Assembly (NCBI GenBank): GCA_012798135.1
Contig: JAAZNU010000162.1
Coordinates: 1 to 8,463 of the forward strand
Direction: 5' to 3'
Origin: Veillonellaceae bacterium
GTDB lineage: Bacteria; Bacillota_C; Negativicutes; UBA1444
DNA: 8,463 bases
This document shows positions 1 through 6,888 of this stretch, in pieces. The translations under genes were made by a program, and so were the position numbers. Below the pieces are notes generated by a model. That model did no database searches. It was not told the origin of the DNA and saw only the letters and a list, made by a program, of their open reading frames with translations. Numbering within the stretch: position 1 is the first letter of the stretch; each line of letters opens with the position of its first letter.

Positions 1-281
1 AATAGCTCGTATGTCCCACAAAAGCTCAGGACCCTCACCGGTACAAGGCTGTCTTCCGGAAGCATGTAACGAAGCCCCAGCGGAAGAATACCGGTGAGAT
101 TCTCATCTTCATAAACGAAGAAAACAAAAGGTGTGTAATCCGCTCCGAAATGTTCCCACCAGGTTTTGATCCATTCCCAAGTGCAGAAGATGGAAGGTCT
201 TTCCATGGAACGGACAAGAAGATTCCAATGATCGCAAGAGCTTTCAAGATCGCTCAGAGTCGCGACTCCGATTTTGTACAT
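1..281 (-). CDS. BioF2/CelD-like GNAT acyltransferase, N-terminal part (runs off the left edge)
   Basis: This is a partial gene: 93 codons are visible and the reading frame is still open at base 1. The product begins MYKIGVATLSDL and contains a block typical of the N-terminal GNAT half of BioF2/CelD-like (Acetyltransf_6) proteins: a Trp-rich stretch around residues 20-42 (HWNLLVRS, then SIFCTWEWIKTWW), followed by FFVYEDENLTGILPLGL at 54-70. The same layout occurs in the next gene upstream (384-1529), so the two look like paralogues. ATG at 281-279 is the only plausible start, because no ATG, GTG or TTG lies between it and the in-frame TGA upstream. Its ribosome binding site is weak (CGGGAA, rather far away). 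It is the last gene of the minus-strand run, 102 bp after its neighbour. The likely role is acyl transfer to a sugar, lipid or peptide in surface-polysaccharide synthesis. The family is fairly sure; the substrate is unknown. Confidence 0.72.
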   Translation of the reverse strand, partial: MYKIGVATLSDLESSCDHWNLLVRSMERPSIFCTWEWIKTWWEHFGADYTPFVFFVYEDENLTGILPLGLRYMLPEDSLVPVRVLSFCGTYEL

Positions 282-330
282 TATGAAGTATTCCCGAAAA
301 GATTCGCATTGATGGCATTGAGAGCTTCAC

Positions 331-357
331 GCGGCCTTGCATGCCTACATTGGCCGC
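331..357. repeat. Short inverted repeat between the two BioF2-like genes
   Basis: GCGGCC at 331-336 is complemented by GGCCGC at 352-357 around a 15-base loop. It lies in the 102-bp gap between the two acyltransferase genes. No T-run follows on either strand, so it is not a standard rho-independent terminator. It could be a small RNA hairpin or chance. Confidence 0.3.
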
Positions 358-383
358 AGAATTTACTATATTAAAGAGGCTTG

Positions 384-1529
384 CTATGGTTGTCCTGGAG
401 GTGGTTTTTTATAGTGTGCCATCAAAGTTGCAGAATACTGCTTCACCCTCTTTAATAGGTAAGCGGCATAACCGCCGAGGGCTTTGCTGTACACAAGCTT
501 TTCAGTGCAAAAGGCCTCCTCGTTGGCATAACGATGCTTATATCCGTAATCCCAAGGAAACATATGAAGCATCTCCACAGTATCGGTACGAACAGCAAGA
601 TCTTCGACGATGTGCATGAACAGCATGAGGAAGGGCCCGAAAGCGCTATACTCTTCTTTATAACCGACTTTGGCATAATGTTGGACACACCCATCCTGAT
701 AGCAGAACGCTCCAGCGATAGGCTCGCCATTGAGCTCAAGAAAGTAGAGGTGCAGGGCACCGTTGCGAGCCAGTAGATTAACCAAACCATGATAGAATCT
801 TTGGTAATTGTCGTGAAGCTTAGAAATTGAAGAGCCCGCTTGGCCTTTCCAACCGGACCCCTCAATCGCCAAGAATGTTCCCCAGTGACTCAGTGCCTCA
901 AAGTCCGTGTAGTGTCGCACGGCGACTTCACCGGCTCTTGCCAGGCGGTTTCTGTATTGCCTGAAGTTCTTTCGCTCCTTGGGTGAAATACCTGAGCGAA
1001 GGAAGATATCAAACGGCCGCTCCACACGAGCGACATACGTGGGCTGCACCCACCGCTGACACCTGAGGCCTCTCTCCTTCAGGAGCGGTTCCGGCAAGAG
1101 TTCCGGGAGCGACGAGAATGAAAAAGCAAAGGAATTCTGGAACATATCCCAGGCTGTTTGAGTCGCGGTGAGTTCCTGAATAAGCAGTTCCTGGAAACGC
1201 ACCTCACGGCCGGCACATACCAGTGCACCTGCATGAAAACTATGGTCATTAGTGAGGCTGCTGATCACCCGAAATCCCATGATCTTGTTGAGAACCAAGG
1301 GCAGAAACCCAATAGTTCTACCAGCGTCCTCCACACGATACACGCGTACCTGATCGGGAGCTGCGAAACAGTCATACCAATGGTTCACATAATCATACGA
1401 CAGGAAGAGCGATCTCGTAGAGCTGTTCCGATAGACTTCCTCCCAATCATCGCGGATGGCCCCCAGCTCCTTTTTGTGGCGAATACATCTTCGATCGGAA
1501 GGTTGCATAAACAGAGATCCTGCCCGCAT
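384..1529 (-). CDS. BioF2/CelD-like GNAT acyltransferase
   Basis: The predicted product is a soluble enzyme of 381 residues with a double-GNAT layout, the usual size for the Acetyltransf_6 (BioF2-like, CelD/BcsL) group; FemAB-type transferases share this fold. Visible blocks: LGAIRDDWEEVYRNSSTRSLF (around 22-42), RTIGFLPLVL (71-80), the basic ERKNFRQYRNRLARAG (185-200), EGSGWKG (223-229), GEPIAGAF (268-275), KVGYKEEYSAFGPF (287-300) and DYGYKHRYA (327-335). The frame stays open further upstream, to an ATG at 1664, but that would overlap the deacetylase by 136 bp. ATG at 1529-1527 overlaps the deacetylase stop by one base (TGATG), pointing to translational coupling. A second candidate, ATG at 1508, has AGGA nine bases before it and would give 374 residues; either start keeps all conserved blocks. 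Proposed role: acyl transfer to a polysaccharide or its precursor, perhaps to an amine exposed by the neighbouring deacetylase. The family call is good; acyl donor and acceptor are unknown. Confidence 0.85.
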   Translation of the reverse strand: MRAGSLFMQPSDRRCIRHKKELGAIRDDWEEVYRNSSTRSLFLSYDYVNHWYDCFAAPDQVRVYRVEDAGRTIGFLPLVLNKIMGFRVISSLTNDHSFHAGALVCAGREVRFQELLIQELTATQTAWDMFQNSFAFSFSSLPELLPEPLLKERGLRCQRWVQPTYVARVERPFDIFLRSGISPKERKNFRQYRNRLARAGEVAVRHYTDFEALSHWGTFLAIEGSGWKGQAGSSISKLHDNYQRFYHGLVNLLARNGALHLYFLELNGEPIAGAFCYQDGCVQHYAKVGYKEEYSAFGPFLMLFMHIVEDLAVRTDTVEMLHMFPWDYGYKHRYANEEAFCTEKLVYSKALGGYAAYLLKRVKQYSATLMAHYKKPPPGQP

Positions 1530-2536
1530 CACCACGGTACCCGTATTCCCGACAGCTTTGCCGAAAAAAGCTCTTGAGTATCGTATCTTCCGATGCCAAT
1601 CCTGGGCAGCGTGAAGCAATTGTCCCTTGCCGAGGCCGGCCGATCGACGGTTGTCAGTCCGCACTCGAACCCCGCATGTGCCACGGACTTGATGACCCTG
1701 GCGTTAAAATCCCCGTTTGGGTAGGCAAAAAAGCCAACGGGCCGGCCAGTCCATCGCTCCAGGAGCTCCTTGGACCTCTCGATGCTCTCCAGTGCTTCCT
1801 TGTCACCCAACTGCACGAGCAGGTTGTGACAATGGGAATGAGCGCCGATAGTCACCAGGGGGGATTGGGAAATGAGCCTCACGTCCTCAATGGACATGGG
1901 CGACAGTAGGCCTGTCAGGCGATTCCCATGTTCACCCGTTGTCCGGAAGATACAGTCGATGGCATTTGCTCTATGATGAGGTAACAGGGTCTTGAGGGCG
2001 GACAGAAGAGATTGTATCCCCGTCCAGCGGCATTCTCCCGTAACCCCGGATGGCAGACAATAGACACCGAGACCGAACGCTCCAAGGTCGATGCCGAGGT
2101 CTGTTTCCGCATGCTGCAGGGCCAGGATAACCCTGTCGTACCAGTAAAGACCGCCGATCTCAACGGCTTCCGTGGCCACAAAAACAGTCACCGGAATTTC
2201 CAGGGCCTCGATGATCGGCAGGGCACATCGTGCATTTCCGGCATATCCATCATCGAATGTAACCACCGCCCTGGGCCGCCCGTTCCAGCTCATTCCCTCC
2301 TCGAGCAGGTGGAGCGCTGCATCTAAGCTGATGACCTGGAAATGCCGCCGCAGAAATTCCATCTGCCAGAGGAAATCGCTCGACCTGAGGACCGTCCATG
2401 CCTCCAGCTCCTTATCATCCTCCAGCACCTCATGATACATGAGGATGACAATCTTCCGCCTGAGCAATGCTCGCCGCAGGAGTGATCCTATTTGAGCGGA
2501 ACCGAGGAGCCTCAGGCAAGTATGCTTGGGGTTCAT
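1529..2536 (-). CDS. Polysaccharide deacetylase, NodB homology family (CE4)
   Basis: The product is 335 residues from the chosen start. CE4 enzymes hydrolyse N-acetyl (sometimes O-acetyl) groups on glycans using a metal bound by Asp-His-His. Counted from that start, visible motifs are LMYHEV (32-37), TFDDGY (93-98, catalytic and metal Asp), GAHSHCH (231-237, the two metal His spaced as H-x3-H), AYPNG (271-275) and a C-terminal FTLPRIGIG (308-316). The Arg common in motif 3 is replaced by Ala, as in other YPxG-type members. No clear signal peptide is present; the basic N-terminus (LLRRALLRRK) is followed by the start of the fold, which suggests a cytoplasmic or membrane-associated enzyme. An ATG lies seven codons upstream (2557) but lacks a ribosome site, whereas ATG at 2536-2534 has GGAGG at 2548-2552, about 11 bases away, so I prefer it. 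The stop overlaps the next start by one base. The family is secure; the exact glycan is not known. Confidence 0.92.
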   Translation of the reverse strand: MNPKHTCLRLLGSAQIGSLLRRALLRRKIVILMYHEVLEDDKELEAWTVLRSSDFLWQMEFLRRHFQVISLDAALHLLEEGMSWNGRPRAVVTFDDGYAGNARCALPIIEALEIPVTVFVATEAVEIGGLYWYDRVILALQHAETDLGIDLGAFGLGVYCLPSGVTGECRWTGIQSLLSALKTLLPHHRANAIDCIFRTTGEHGNRLTGLLSPMSIEDVRLISQSPLVTIGAHSHCHNLLVQLGDKEALESIERSKELLERWTGRPVGFFAYPNGDFNARVIKSVAHAGFECGLTTVDRPASARDNCFTLPRIGIGRYDTQELFSAKLSGIRVPW

Positions 2537-2547
2537 ATCGACTTGAT

Positions 2548-2552
2548 CCTCC
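2548..2552 (-). promoter_or_regulatory. Ribosome binding site for the deacetylase
   Basis: GGAGG on the minus strand lies about 11 bases before ATG 2536. It decides between that start and the ATG at 2557, which has no such site. Confidence 0.6.
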
Positions 2553-2627
2553 GGCATGCAAGGCTGGGATTATCCCTGTGCAAACCCGCGGGATACGATA
2601 GGCTGCCTGTCTGCATGACCCGTCTTT

Positions 2628-3953
2628 TCAGGCCCGCCTGCAGCCGTTCAGGTAATGCTGGAAAATATCCTCATAGGCACGAACCATCTTTTCGACCGTG
2701 AACATCTGCTCTGCCCTGGCGCGTGCCTTCCTGCCCATGTCTTGACGCAGGTGTTCATCCAGGCAAAGTGTTTCAGCAGCCCTCCGGAGTTCATCCGGAT
2801 GGTCGGGAGATACGAGAAACCCGGTCTCACCATCCACAACGGCTTCAGGATTACCGCCCACCCGCGTAGCGATCACCGGTTTTCCCATGGCCATCGCCTC
2901 GATGACAGCATTGGAAAACCCCTCGCTCCTGGAAGGAAATATCAGGAAATCCATTTCTCTGACAAAGGTCGAAATATCATTCCGGTGGCCGACGAATTTG
3001 AAGTGATTGCTTAATCCCGAGTCTCTTATCATGCCGGCCATTTCCCGATAATACTCGGTATCATTGAAGCCGACGCACAGGAATGAGAAATCGGGAACGC
3101 TTTTTCTCAGATCTTGTGCCAGGGTGACAAGAGACTTTTGCCCCTTTATATATTCCAGTCGCCCCAGAACCCCGATGACAATGGGGCATTTCGACATGTT
3201 TACGGCGCTGACAGGTTGACCCCGGCTCGATTCACCCAGCAGCAGTTCGCTGTTCACTCCGTTATGTATTACGTGGACCTTATTTGGGTCGACACCGTCA
3301 CGGTGGACCACCACGTCCCGGACCGCCTTGGAAACGGCGATAAAAGCAGTAATGAATCTCCCGAAGACTCGATAAAACACCGTGTGACTTCTTCGATGAT
3401 TGAATCCCATGTCCCTCCTGTTGGAGATGACCACGGGCACCCCGGCGAGCCTGCCGAAAAAACCGCCAAAAATGTCCGCATCGACGTGGTAGCTGACCAG
3501 GATGTCGATTTTCTGTTCCCTCAGAAGTCTGGCGAGGCGGTAACCCATCCGTAGTGTACGGAGGGAGAGCAGTTGTCCAACGGGCATCTCAAGGACCGGG
3601 ATACCTTTTGCGGCCAATGCCTCGGCAACTTCTCCAGCAATGAATGTCACGATATAAGGTTCGTAACCATTGTGGCTCAGTTTCGAGGCCAGGTCGTAGA
3701 GGTTTCTCTCGGCTCCGCCCATTTTGATAAGCATGTACGTGACGAAGGCAATTCGGGTTTTTCGCGGCGCGGCGATGGGAGTCTGGTGATTCATGGAGGG
3801 CACGCACTTTCGACCTTCGGTATGGAGCTGCAAAACACAACGTTTGATCAGGCCTGCCGGGCTTTCATCCCAATGATGAGCGAGCATGGCCCGAAAGATT
3901 CCGAGCATCTTCAGATTCCAGGCCCAGTGGACTCGCCCCACCTGAATCTCCAT
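2628..3953 (-). CDS. Glycosyltransferase family 4 with an N-terminal extension
   Basis: The product is a 441-residue GT-B fold retaining glycosyltransferase. It would transfer a sugar from a nucleotide-sugar donor to a growing lipid-linked or surface glycan at the inner face of the membrane. The fold begins near residue 67 (RIAFVTYML) with the acceptor-side loop KMGGAERNL (78-85). The C-terminal Rossmann domain has HNGV (230-233), GVLGRLEYIKGQ (261-272) and the E-x7-E motif (E344, E352) within SEGFSNAVIEA, then GKPVIATRVGGNPE. Family members usually run about 360-390 residues, so the first 65 or so residues are extra. They contain VHWAWNLKMLGIFRAML and no recognisable domain. The long start is supported by GAGGA at 3962-3966, eight bases before ATG 3953. 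An internal ATG at 3794 would give a normal-length 388-residue enzyme but lacks a ribosome site. The gene follows the GT2 gene by 84 bp and precedes the deacetylase by 91 bp. The donor sugar cannot be read from sequence. Confidence 0.9.
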   Translation of the reverse strand: MEIQVGRVHWAWNLKMLGIFRAMLAHHWDESPAGLIKRCVLQLHTEGRKCVPSMNHQTPIAAPRKTRIAFVTYMLIKMGGAERNLYDLASKLSHNGYEPYIVTFIAGEVAEALAAKGIPVLEMPVGQLLSLRTLRMGYRLARLLREQKIDILVSYHVDADIFGGFFGRLAGVPVVISNRRDMGFNHRRSHTVFYRVFGRFITAFIAVSKAVRDVVVHRDGVDPNKVHVIHNGVNSELLLGESSRGQPVSAVNMSKCPIVIGVLGRLEYIKGQKSLVTLAQDLRKSVPDFSFLCVGFNDTEYYREMAGMIRDSGLSNHFKFVGHRNDISTFVREMDFLIFPSRSEGFSNAVIEAMAMGKPVIATRVGGNPEAVVDGETGFLVSPDHPDELRRAAETLCLDEHLRQDMGRKARARAEQMFTVEKMVRAYEDIFQHYLNGCRRA

Positions 3954-3961
3954 GGGGATCT

Positions 3962-3966
3962 TCCTC
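3962..3966 (-). promoter_or_regulatory. Ribosome binding site for the long GT4 start
   Basis: GAGGA on the minus strand, eight bases before ATG 3953. It supports the extended 441-residue form over the internal ATG at 3794, which is preceded by a pyrimidine-rich stretch without such a site. Confidence 0.6.
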
Positions 3967-4037
3967 GCCGTGGCCCATTTGATGAACCCGACTGGTACGT
4001 CGACTTGTCTGGGTAAAGGTTACGCATCAGGAGGGGA

Positions 4038-5090
4038 TCAGTGGGTCCGCTTCAAGATTCCCCTGATATCTCTCAACCGCTGGAGCACTGCAGCTGGCAG
4101 GAATCCGGCCAGACGGTACAGATAGTAACTCGCGTCATTCCCCGGGATGCCTAGTTTCCGAATCACATCAAGCAGTTTCTTCGCCTGCATCGACTCCCTT
4201 GATTTCACATGCTCCTTGTAGAGCGAAAGGTGCAGATCACGGTACGCTCTTTTGATCTCATCAAGGGGGGGACGATGAACACTCTGAGATTGAAGGTACA
4301 CCTTTTCAATGGTGTCTATGTGGCACTTCAGGAGGTTTGTCCGCTGGGTCCCGGTGAGCCGCGGGCCATCATGGCTCCGATTTCCCGCCGTAGGGACATC
4401 AATGAAGAGGAAATCTTGATTTTCCGAAAGCCTGCAAATGAACCAGTAGTCCTCCCAGGTCGGGAAATTCTCAGCAAATCGGATGTCTGGTTCGAGGCAT
4501 TCCCGCCTCACCAGCAGGGTGCAGCAGCTCACACATGGGACTCGGAGTTGCACTCCAAATATGTTCCCTGCATACACCGAGAATTCACGGCTTTCGAGAG
4601 TGATCTGCAAATCGGCCGAATTGTAATGGGAACTGTAGATGTCCGACCACTCGACTCTTGGAACTCCGGTGATACACTGAACCCAATATTCAAGCCCTTT
4701 CGGGATGGTGATCCTGTCTTTCTCAAAGGTATAGAAGTTGGAATGGATCACATTGAACCCGGGGAGCGCTCGTAGTACTCTGAACTGCAGAGACAACTTG
4801 TGGGGGAGCCAGCGATCATCCGAATCCAGGAATGCGACCCATTCGCCGGTTGCTTCCTCGATGCCGCGATTCCTCGCAACACCTGCTCCGTGGTTCGACT
4901 GATGCAGGTACTTGACCCGCGAGCCATAGCGCTGAACAACATGCCTGGTGTCGTCGGTCGAACCGTCATCCACAACAAGGATCTCCATGCTGCAATTCTC
5001 GACATCTTGAGCCAGCACGCTGTCGATTGCCTCATGAACAAGATGAGCCCTGTTGTAAGTAGGAATGATGATGCTGACGGAGGTTGCCAT
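4038..5090 (-). CDS. Glycosyltransferase family 2 (GT-A)
   Basis: The product has 350 residues. It is an inverting GT-A enzyme that adds a sugar from a nucleotide donor to a glycan precursor at the cytoplasmic face. The N-terminus is characteristic: SVSIIIPTYNRAHLV (4-18), SVLAQ (24-28), EILVVDDGSTDDT (36-48), NHGAGVARNRGIEEATGEWVAFLDSDD (66-92). The last block carries the DxD-type metal and nucleotide site. A later WEDYWF (212-217) matches the ED position of the catalytic base. The remaining 130 residues are a helical tail ending LPAAVLQRLRDIRGILKRTH, which might associate with the membrane but has no clear transmembrane span. The start at 5090 has a purine-rich GGAAAGGA just upstream and lies 15 nt after the beta-helix acyltransferase stop, so co-transcription is likely. 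The family is secure; donor and acceptor are unknown. Confidence 0.94.
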   Translation of the reverse strand: MATSVSIIIPTYNRAHLVHEAIDSVLAQDVENCSMEILVVDDGSTDDTRHVVQRYGSRVKYLHQSNHGAGVARNRGIEEATGEWVAFLDSDDRWLPHKLSLQFRVLRALPGFNVIHSNFYTFEKDRITIPKGLEYWVQCITGVPRVEWSDIYSSHYNSADLQITLESREFSVYAGNIFGVQLRVPCVSCCTLLVRRECLEPDIRFAENFPTWEDYWFICRLSENQDFLFIDVPTAGNRSHDGPRLTGTQRTNLLKCHIDTIEKVYLQSQSVHRPPLDEIKRAYRDLHLSLYKEHVKSRESMQAKKLLDVIRKLGIPGNDASYYLYRLAGFLPAAVLQRLRDIRGILKRTH

Positions 5091-5105
5091 GTTTCCTTTC
5101 CGCCA

Positions 5106-5663
5106 CTAAGAACTCTGTCGAAATGGCTTTGCAGGATTTCCCATGGCGACACAGCCTGCCGGCAGAGACTTGCTCACGATCGCTCCCGGCATGACCACTG
5201 TGTCCTCCCCGATGCGGACCCCCTTGGTCACGATACTCCTCGCTCCTATGGAGACCCGGTCGTCAATGAAAACAGCACACTTGTCCGCGCTTTCGGCCAA
5301 AGGGGCTCCTCGCTCTCTGGAGATCGAATGGTAGTCGGTATCAGTGATGGCCGCATCCTCAACGAATACATCGTCGCCCATGGTCACGGAGAACTTAGCG
5401 GATATTCGCGCCCCGAAAAGACATGCATTACGGCCGATGGAGATCACCGCATCCGGACTGTATGTATCCAGTGTCACGCACCTGACCCTGTCACCAGGAA
5501 CACCGGAGATCGTGCAGTTCTCACCAATAACGATCCGACCCTTTCCTTTTATCGACAACCGCTTAGAGATTCTCAAACCTCGGCCGATATCTATATTTCG
5601 CCTGAAGATCCTGCACATGAGAATAAAGGCGTTACCTCTTATCCTGGACAGGAAGTCTCTCAT
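5106..5663 (-). CDS. Left-handed beta-helix (hexapeptide repeat) acyltransferase
   Basis: From the chosen start the product has 185 residues, typical for maltose/xenobiotic-type O-acetyltransferases, which move acetyl from acetyl-CoA to a sugar hydroxyl as trimers. Hexapeptide-like repeats are visible: GRIVIGENCTISG (42-54), VISIGRNACLFGARIS (73-88), VTMGDDVFVEDAAI (93-106), FIDDRVSIGARSIVTKGVRIGEDTVVMPGAIVSKSL (132-167). The family ending GNPAK is at 175-179. His112 in TDTDYHS sits where the catalytic His is expected. The frame opens earlier, to an ATG at 5774, but that would run well inside the neighbouring gene. ATG 5663-5661 overlaps the upstream TGA by four bases (ATGA), the usual sign of translational coupling, so I take it. 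GAGG lies about 13 bases upstream. The product resembles the preceding gene in layout. Proposed role: O-acetylation of the polysaccharide. Confidence 0.9.
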   Translation of the reverse strand: MRDFLSRIRGNAFILMCRIFRRNIDIGRGLRISKRLSIKGKGRIVIGENCTISGVPGDRVRCVTLDTYSPDAVISIGRNACLFGARISAKFSVTMGDDVFVEDAAITDTDYHSISRERGAPLAESADKCAVFIDDRVSIGARSIVTKGVRIGEDTVVMPGAIVSKSLPAGCVAMGNPAKPFRQSS

Positions 5664-6331
5664 GCAGAACCCGTTAGCCTCAAGACGCCTGGAATTGGCA
5701 GTGGTCGCTGGGCCGGGTTCCCTGATACCAGACAGTAATCTTTCACCAAGGTACGATGGCAGGTCGCGCCCCATGATACTACGCTGTCATTGCCGATAGA
5801 GCTGCCTCCCAAAATCATGGTCTGTCCGCCAAGCCACACGTTGCTCCCGATAGCTACCGACTCGGCATCCGTCTCGCTCAGAGCCGGATTGCGGCTTTTC
5901 ACCCTTCCCTCGTGCACGAAGAGGCAATCCTGCACCAACGAATGAGCAGTCATGGTTCCTTCTCCTATCGTCACACGCTTGCGGCAACGTATGGTCAACC
6001 CTCCGAGGGAGCAACGTCTTCCGATAACGACCTCGGCGGAGCGGGACAGGGTTACGATGCTCAGCGAGTGAAAGATGTTCGGATAAATCGAGCAGAACCT
6101 GTCAATGGACACTCTACCCGGGCCCGATATCTGGATATTTGACCCAAAGACCCGGATTTTTTGGTACACGAAGAATGGCCACTTTATTCTGACATTGGGC
6201 TTGAAAAGCCTGTAATAGGCAATGTACAAGCACCCTCTCAGGAAGGCTCGCGCAAGCGCGATGCCGGCCAGCGGGTGCCTGGCCCCATTGCCCAGGACCT
6301 TTAGGACGCGCCCTACTACGCTGATGTTCAT
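5660..6331 (-). CDS. Left-handed beta-helix (hexapeptide repeat) acyltransferase, first gene after the leader
   Basis: The product has 223 residues and belongs to the same broad O-acyltransferase superfamily as its neighbour, with a longer N-terminus. Residues 20-46 (PLAGIALARAFLRGCLYIAYYRLFKPN) form a hydrophobic, basic segment that may contact the membrane. The repeats follow: GSNIQISGPGRVSIDRFCSIYPN (63-85), VVIGRRCSLGGLTI (101-114), VTIGEGTMTAHSLV (120-133), VAIGSNVWLGGQTMILGGSSIGNDSVVSWGA (159-189), then SGNPA (203-207). His140 in LFVHEG is the likely catalytic His. ATG 6331-6329 has only a weak upstream purine run (AAGAGAGA). The N-terminal pattern (FLRG, Y/R-rich helix, then the IxGxGxIxI repeat) matches that of the 5106-5663 product, suggesting a diverged tandem duplication. 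It precedes that gene with a 4-bp overlap and follows a 219-bp non-coding interval with a promoter candidate. Substrate unknown. Confidence 0.9.
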   Translation of the reverse strand: MNISVVGRVLKVLGNGARHPLAGIALARAFLRGCLYIAYYRLFKPNVRIKWPFFVYQKIRVFGSNIQISGPGRVSIDRFCSIYPNIFHSLSIVTLSRSAEVVIGRRCSLGGLTIRCRKRVTIGEGTMTAHSLVQDCLFVHEGRVKSRNPALSETDAESVAIGSNVWLGGQTMILGGSSIGNDSVVSWGATCHRTLVKDYCLVSGNPAQRPLPIPGVLRLTGSA

Positions 6332-6550
6332 TAGGCGGATCTCTCTTCTTTAGGCAACTACATTAACCACACTACATTCGGAGATCCGGCTCTGGGAGTT
6401 TGGTGTGAGAGAGTATGGCTTATACTGTGCCTCTCCCAAGAAATTGTACAAGGTTAAGCGCCCAGTAGTGGGCATCCCGAATAGAGCTATCTTGGACCAC
6501 CTATTATAATGTATCATACTAAACGATAAGACTTCCTAAATCTTGGCCTG
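6332..6550 (-). other. Non-coding interval, probable promoter and 5' leader of the acyltransferase/glycosyltransferase run
   Basis: This is the longest stretch without a gene. It is more A+T-rich than its surroundings. It holds a leftward promoter candidate at its right end and about 190 nt of leader. The leader has two hairpin candidates: GCCCA 6460-6464 with TGGGC 6469-6473, and GAGAG-AGTAT 6407-6416 with ATACT 6422-6426 and CTCTC 6431-6435. I see no T-tract terminator, no ops/JUMPstart element (GGCGGTAG) and no known riboswitch. Confidence 0.55.
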
Positions 6551-6554
6551 TCAA
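6526..6554 (-). promoter_or_regulatory. Sigma-70-like promoter candidate, leftward
   Basis: On the minus strand a perfect -35 hexamer TTGACA (6549-6554) is followed after exactly 17 bases by TCTTAT (6526-6531), a 4/6 match to the -10 consensus. The -35 overlaps the stop codon of the methyltransferase remnant. A perfect TATAAT also occurs at 6503-6508, but no good -35 stands at the right distance. Transcription would start near 6519 and run into the acyltransferase genes. Confidence 0.5.
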
Positions 6555-6888
6555 TCATGCTTTTCGAACACTACCTCAATATTCGATACATATCCAATGC
6601 GTTCCCACCACTTGGGAAACTGATTAATCAGTGCATGTATCAACGACCATCCACTGCTATTCTTATGTCCAATATAGATCCTATTTGACCGTACGCGTAG
6701 AGCTTGAACCACATCGTGTGGTTCTGGGAAAGCATTGAAATAACTCCACGACAGAAGGCGTTTATGAGTCATTCGGTATGCACTTGGATTCTTGTAATGC
6801 GGCACCCAAATAGTCAGCTTTCCACCATGTCGAAGAACCCTCGCCGCCTCGCTCAAAAAGAACTCTGCAGACTCAACATGTTCGAATC
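6551..6888 (-). pseudogene. Class I SAM-dependent methyltransferase, C-terminal remnant cut by an insertion sequence
   Basis: About 112 codons remain in frame between the insertion-sequence edge and the TGA at 6553-6551. The reading RFEHVESAEFFL then SEAARVLRHGGKLTIWVPHY matches the end of the class I methyltransferase core, where an EH-x-(fl.EA.RVL.pGG) block follows motif IV. The tail continues with TH-rich and aromatic segments to VVFEKHD. The SAM-binding half (motif I, E/D-x-G-x-G-x-G) is missing and would lie beyond 8463. No good start exists in the fragment: the frame meets a TAA inside the terminal repeat (6898-6896), and the only in-frame option is TTG at 6856, with no ribosome site, so expression is unlikely. 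Before the insertion it would have been the gene ahead of the acyltransferases, perhaps methylating a sugar of the same glycan. Methyltransferase identity is fairly sure; the substrate is not known. Confidence 0.78.

Noticed and set aside
452..865. Minus-strand frame of 137 codons within the BioF2-like gene
   Set aside because: It is an out-of-frame shadow of the conserved acyltransferase core, with a low-complexity Ser/Cys-rich translation.
1530..1664. Longer form of the BioF2-like acyltransferase starting at 1664
   Set aside because: It would overlap the conserved C-terminal end of the deacetylase by 136 bp, and the extra 45 residues resemble no family N-terminus. TGATG at 1531-1527 or the AGGA-preceded ATG at 1508 is a better start.
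4800..5738. Open frame of 312 codons on the plus strand across the GT2 and beta-helix genes
   Set aside because: It crosses two well-supported minus-strand genes and their junction, and its translation has no domain-like pattern.
5664..5774. Longer form of the second beta-helix acyltransferase starting at 5774
   Set aside because: The extra 37 residues fall within the repeat-rich end of the preceding gene; the ATGA overlap at 5663-5660 explains the start more simply.
6407..6473. Leader hairpins as a rho-independent terminator or riboswitch
   Set aside because: Stems are short (5 bp, or 10 bp with a 4-base bulge), no T-tract follows on either strand, and no known aptamer core is visible.
6551..6856. 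Intact small gene of 101 codons starting at TTG 6856
   Set aside because: The frame extends upstream with matching methyltransferase residues (FEHVESAEFF) to the insertion edge, and the TTG has no ribosome site, so this is a truncated remnant, not a separate gene.
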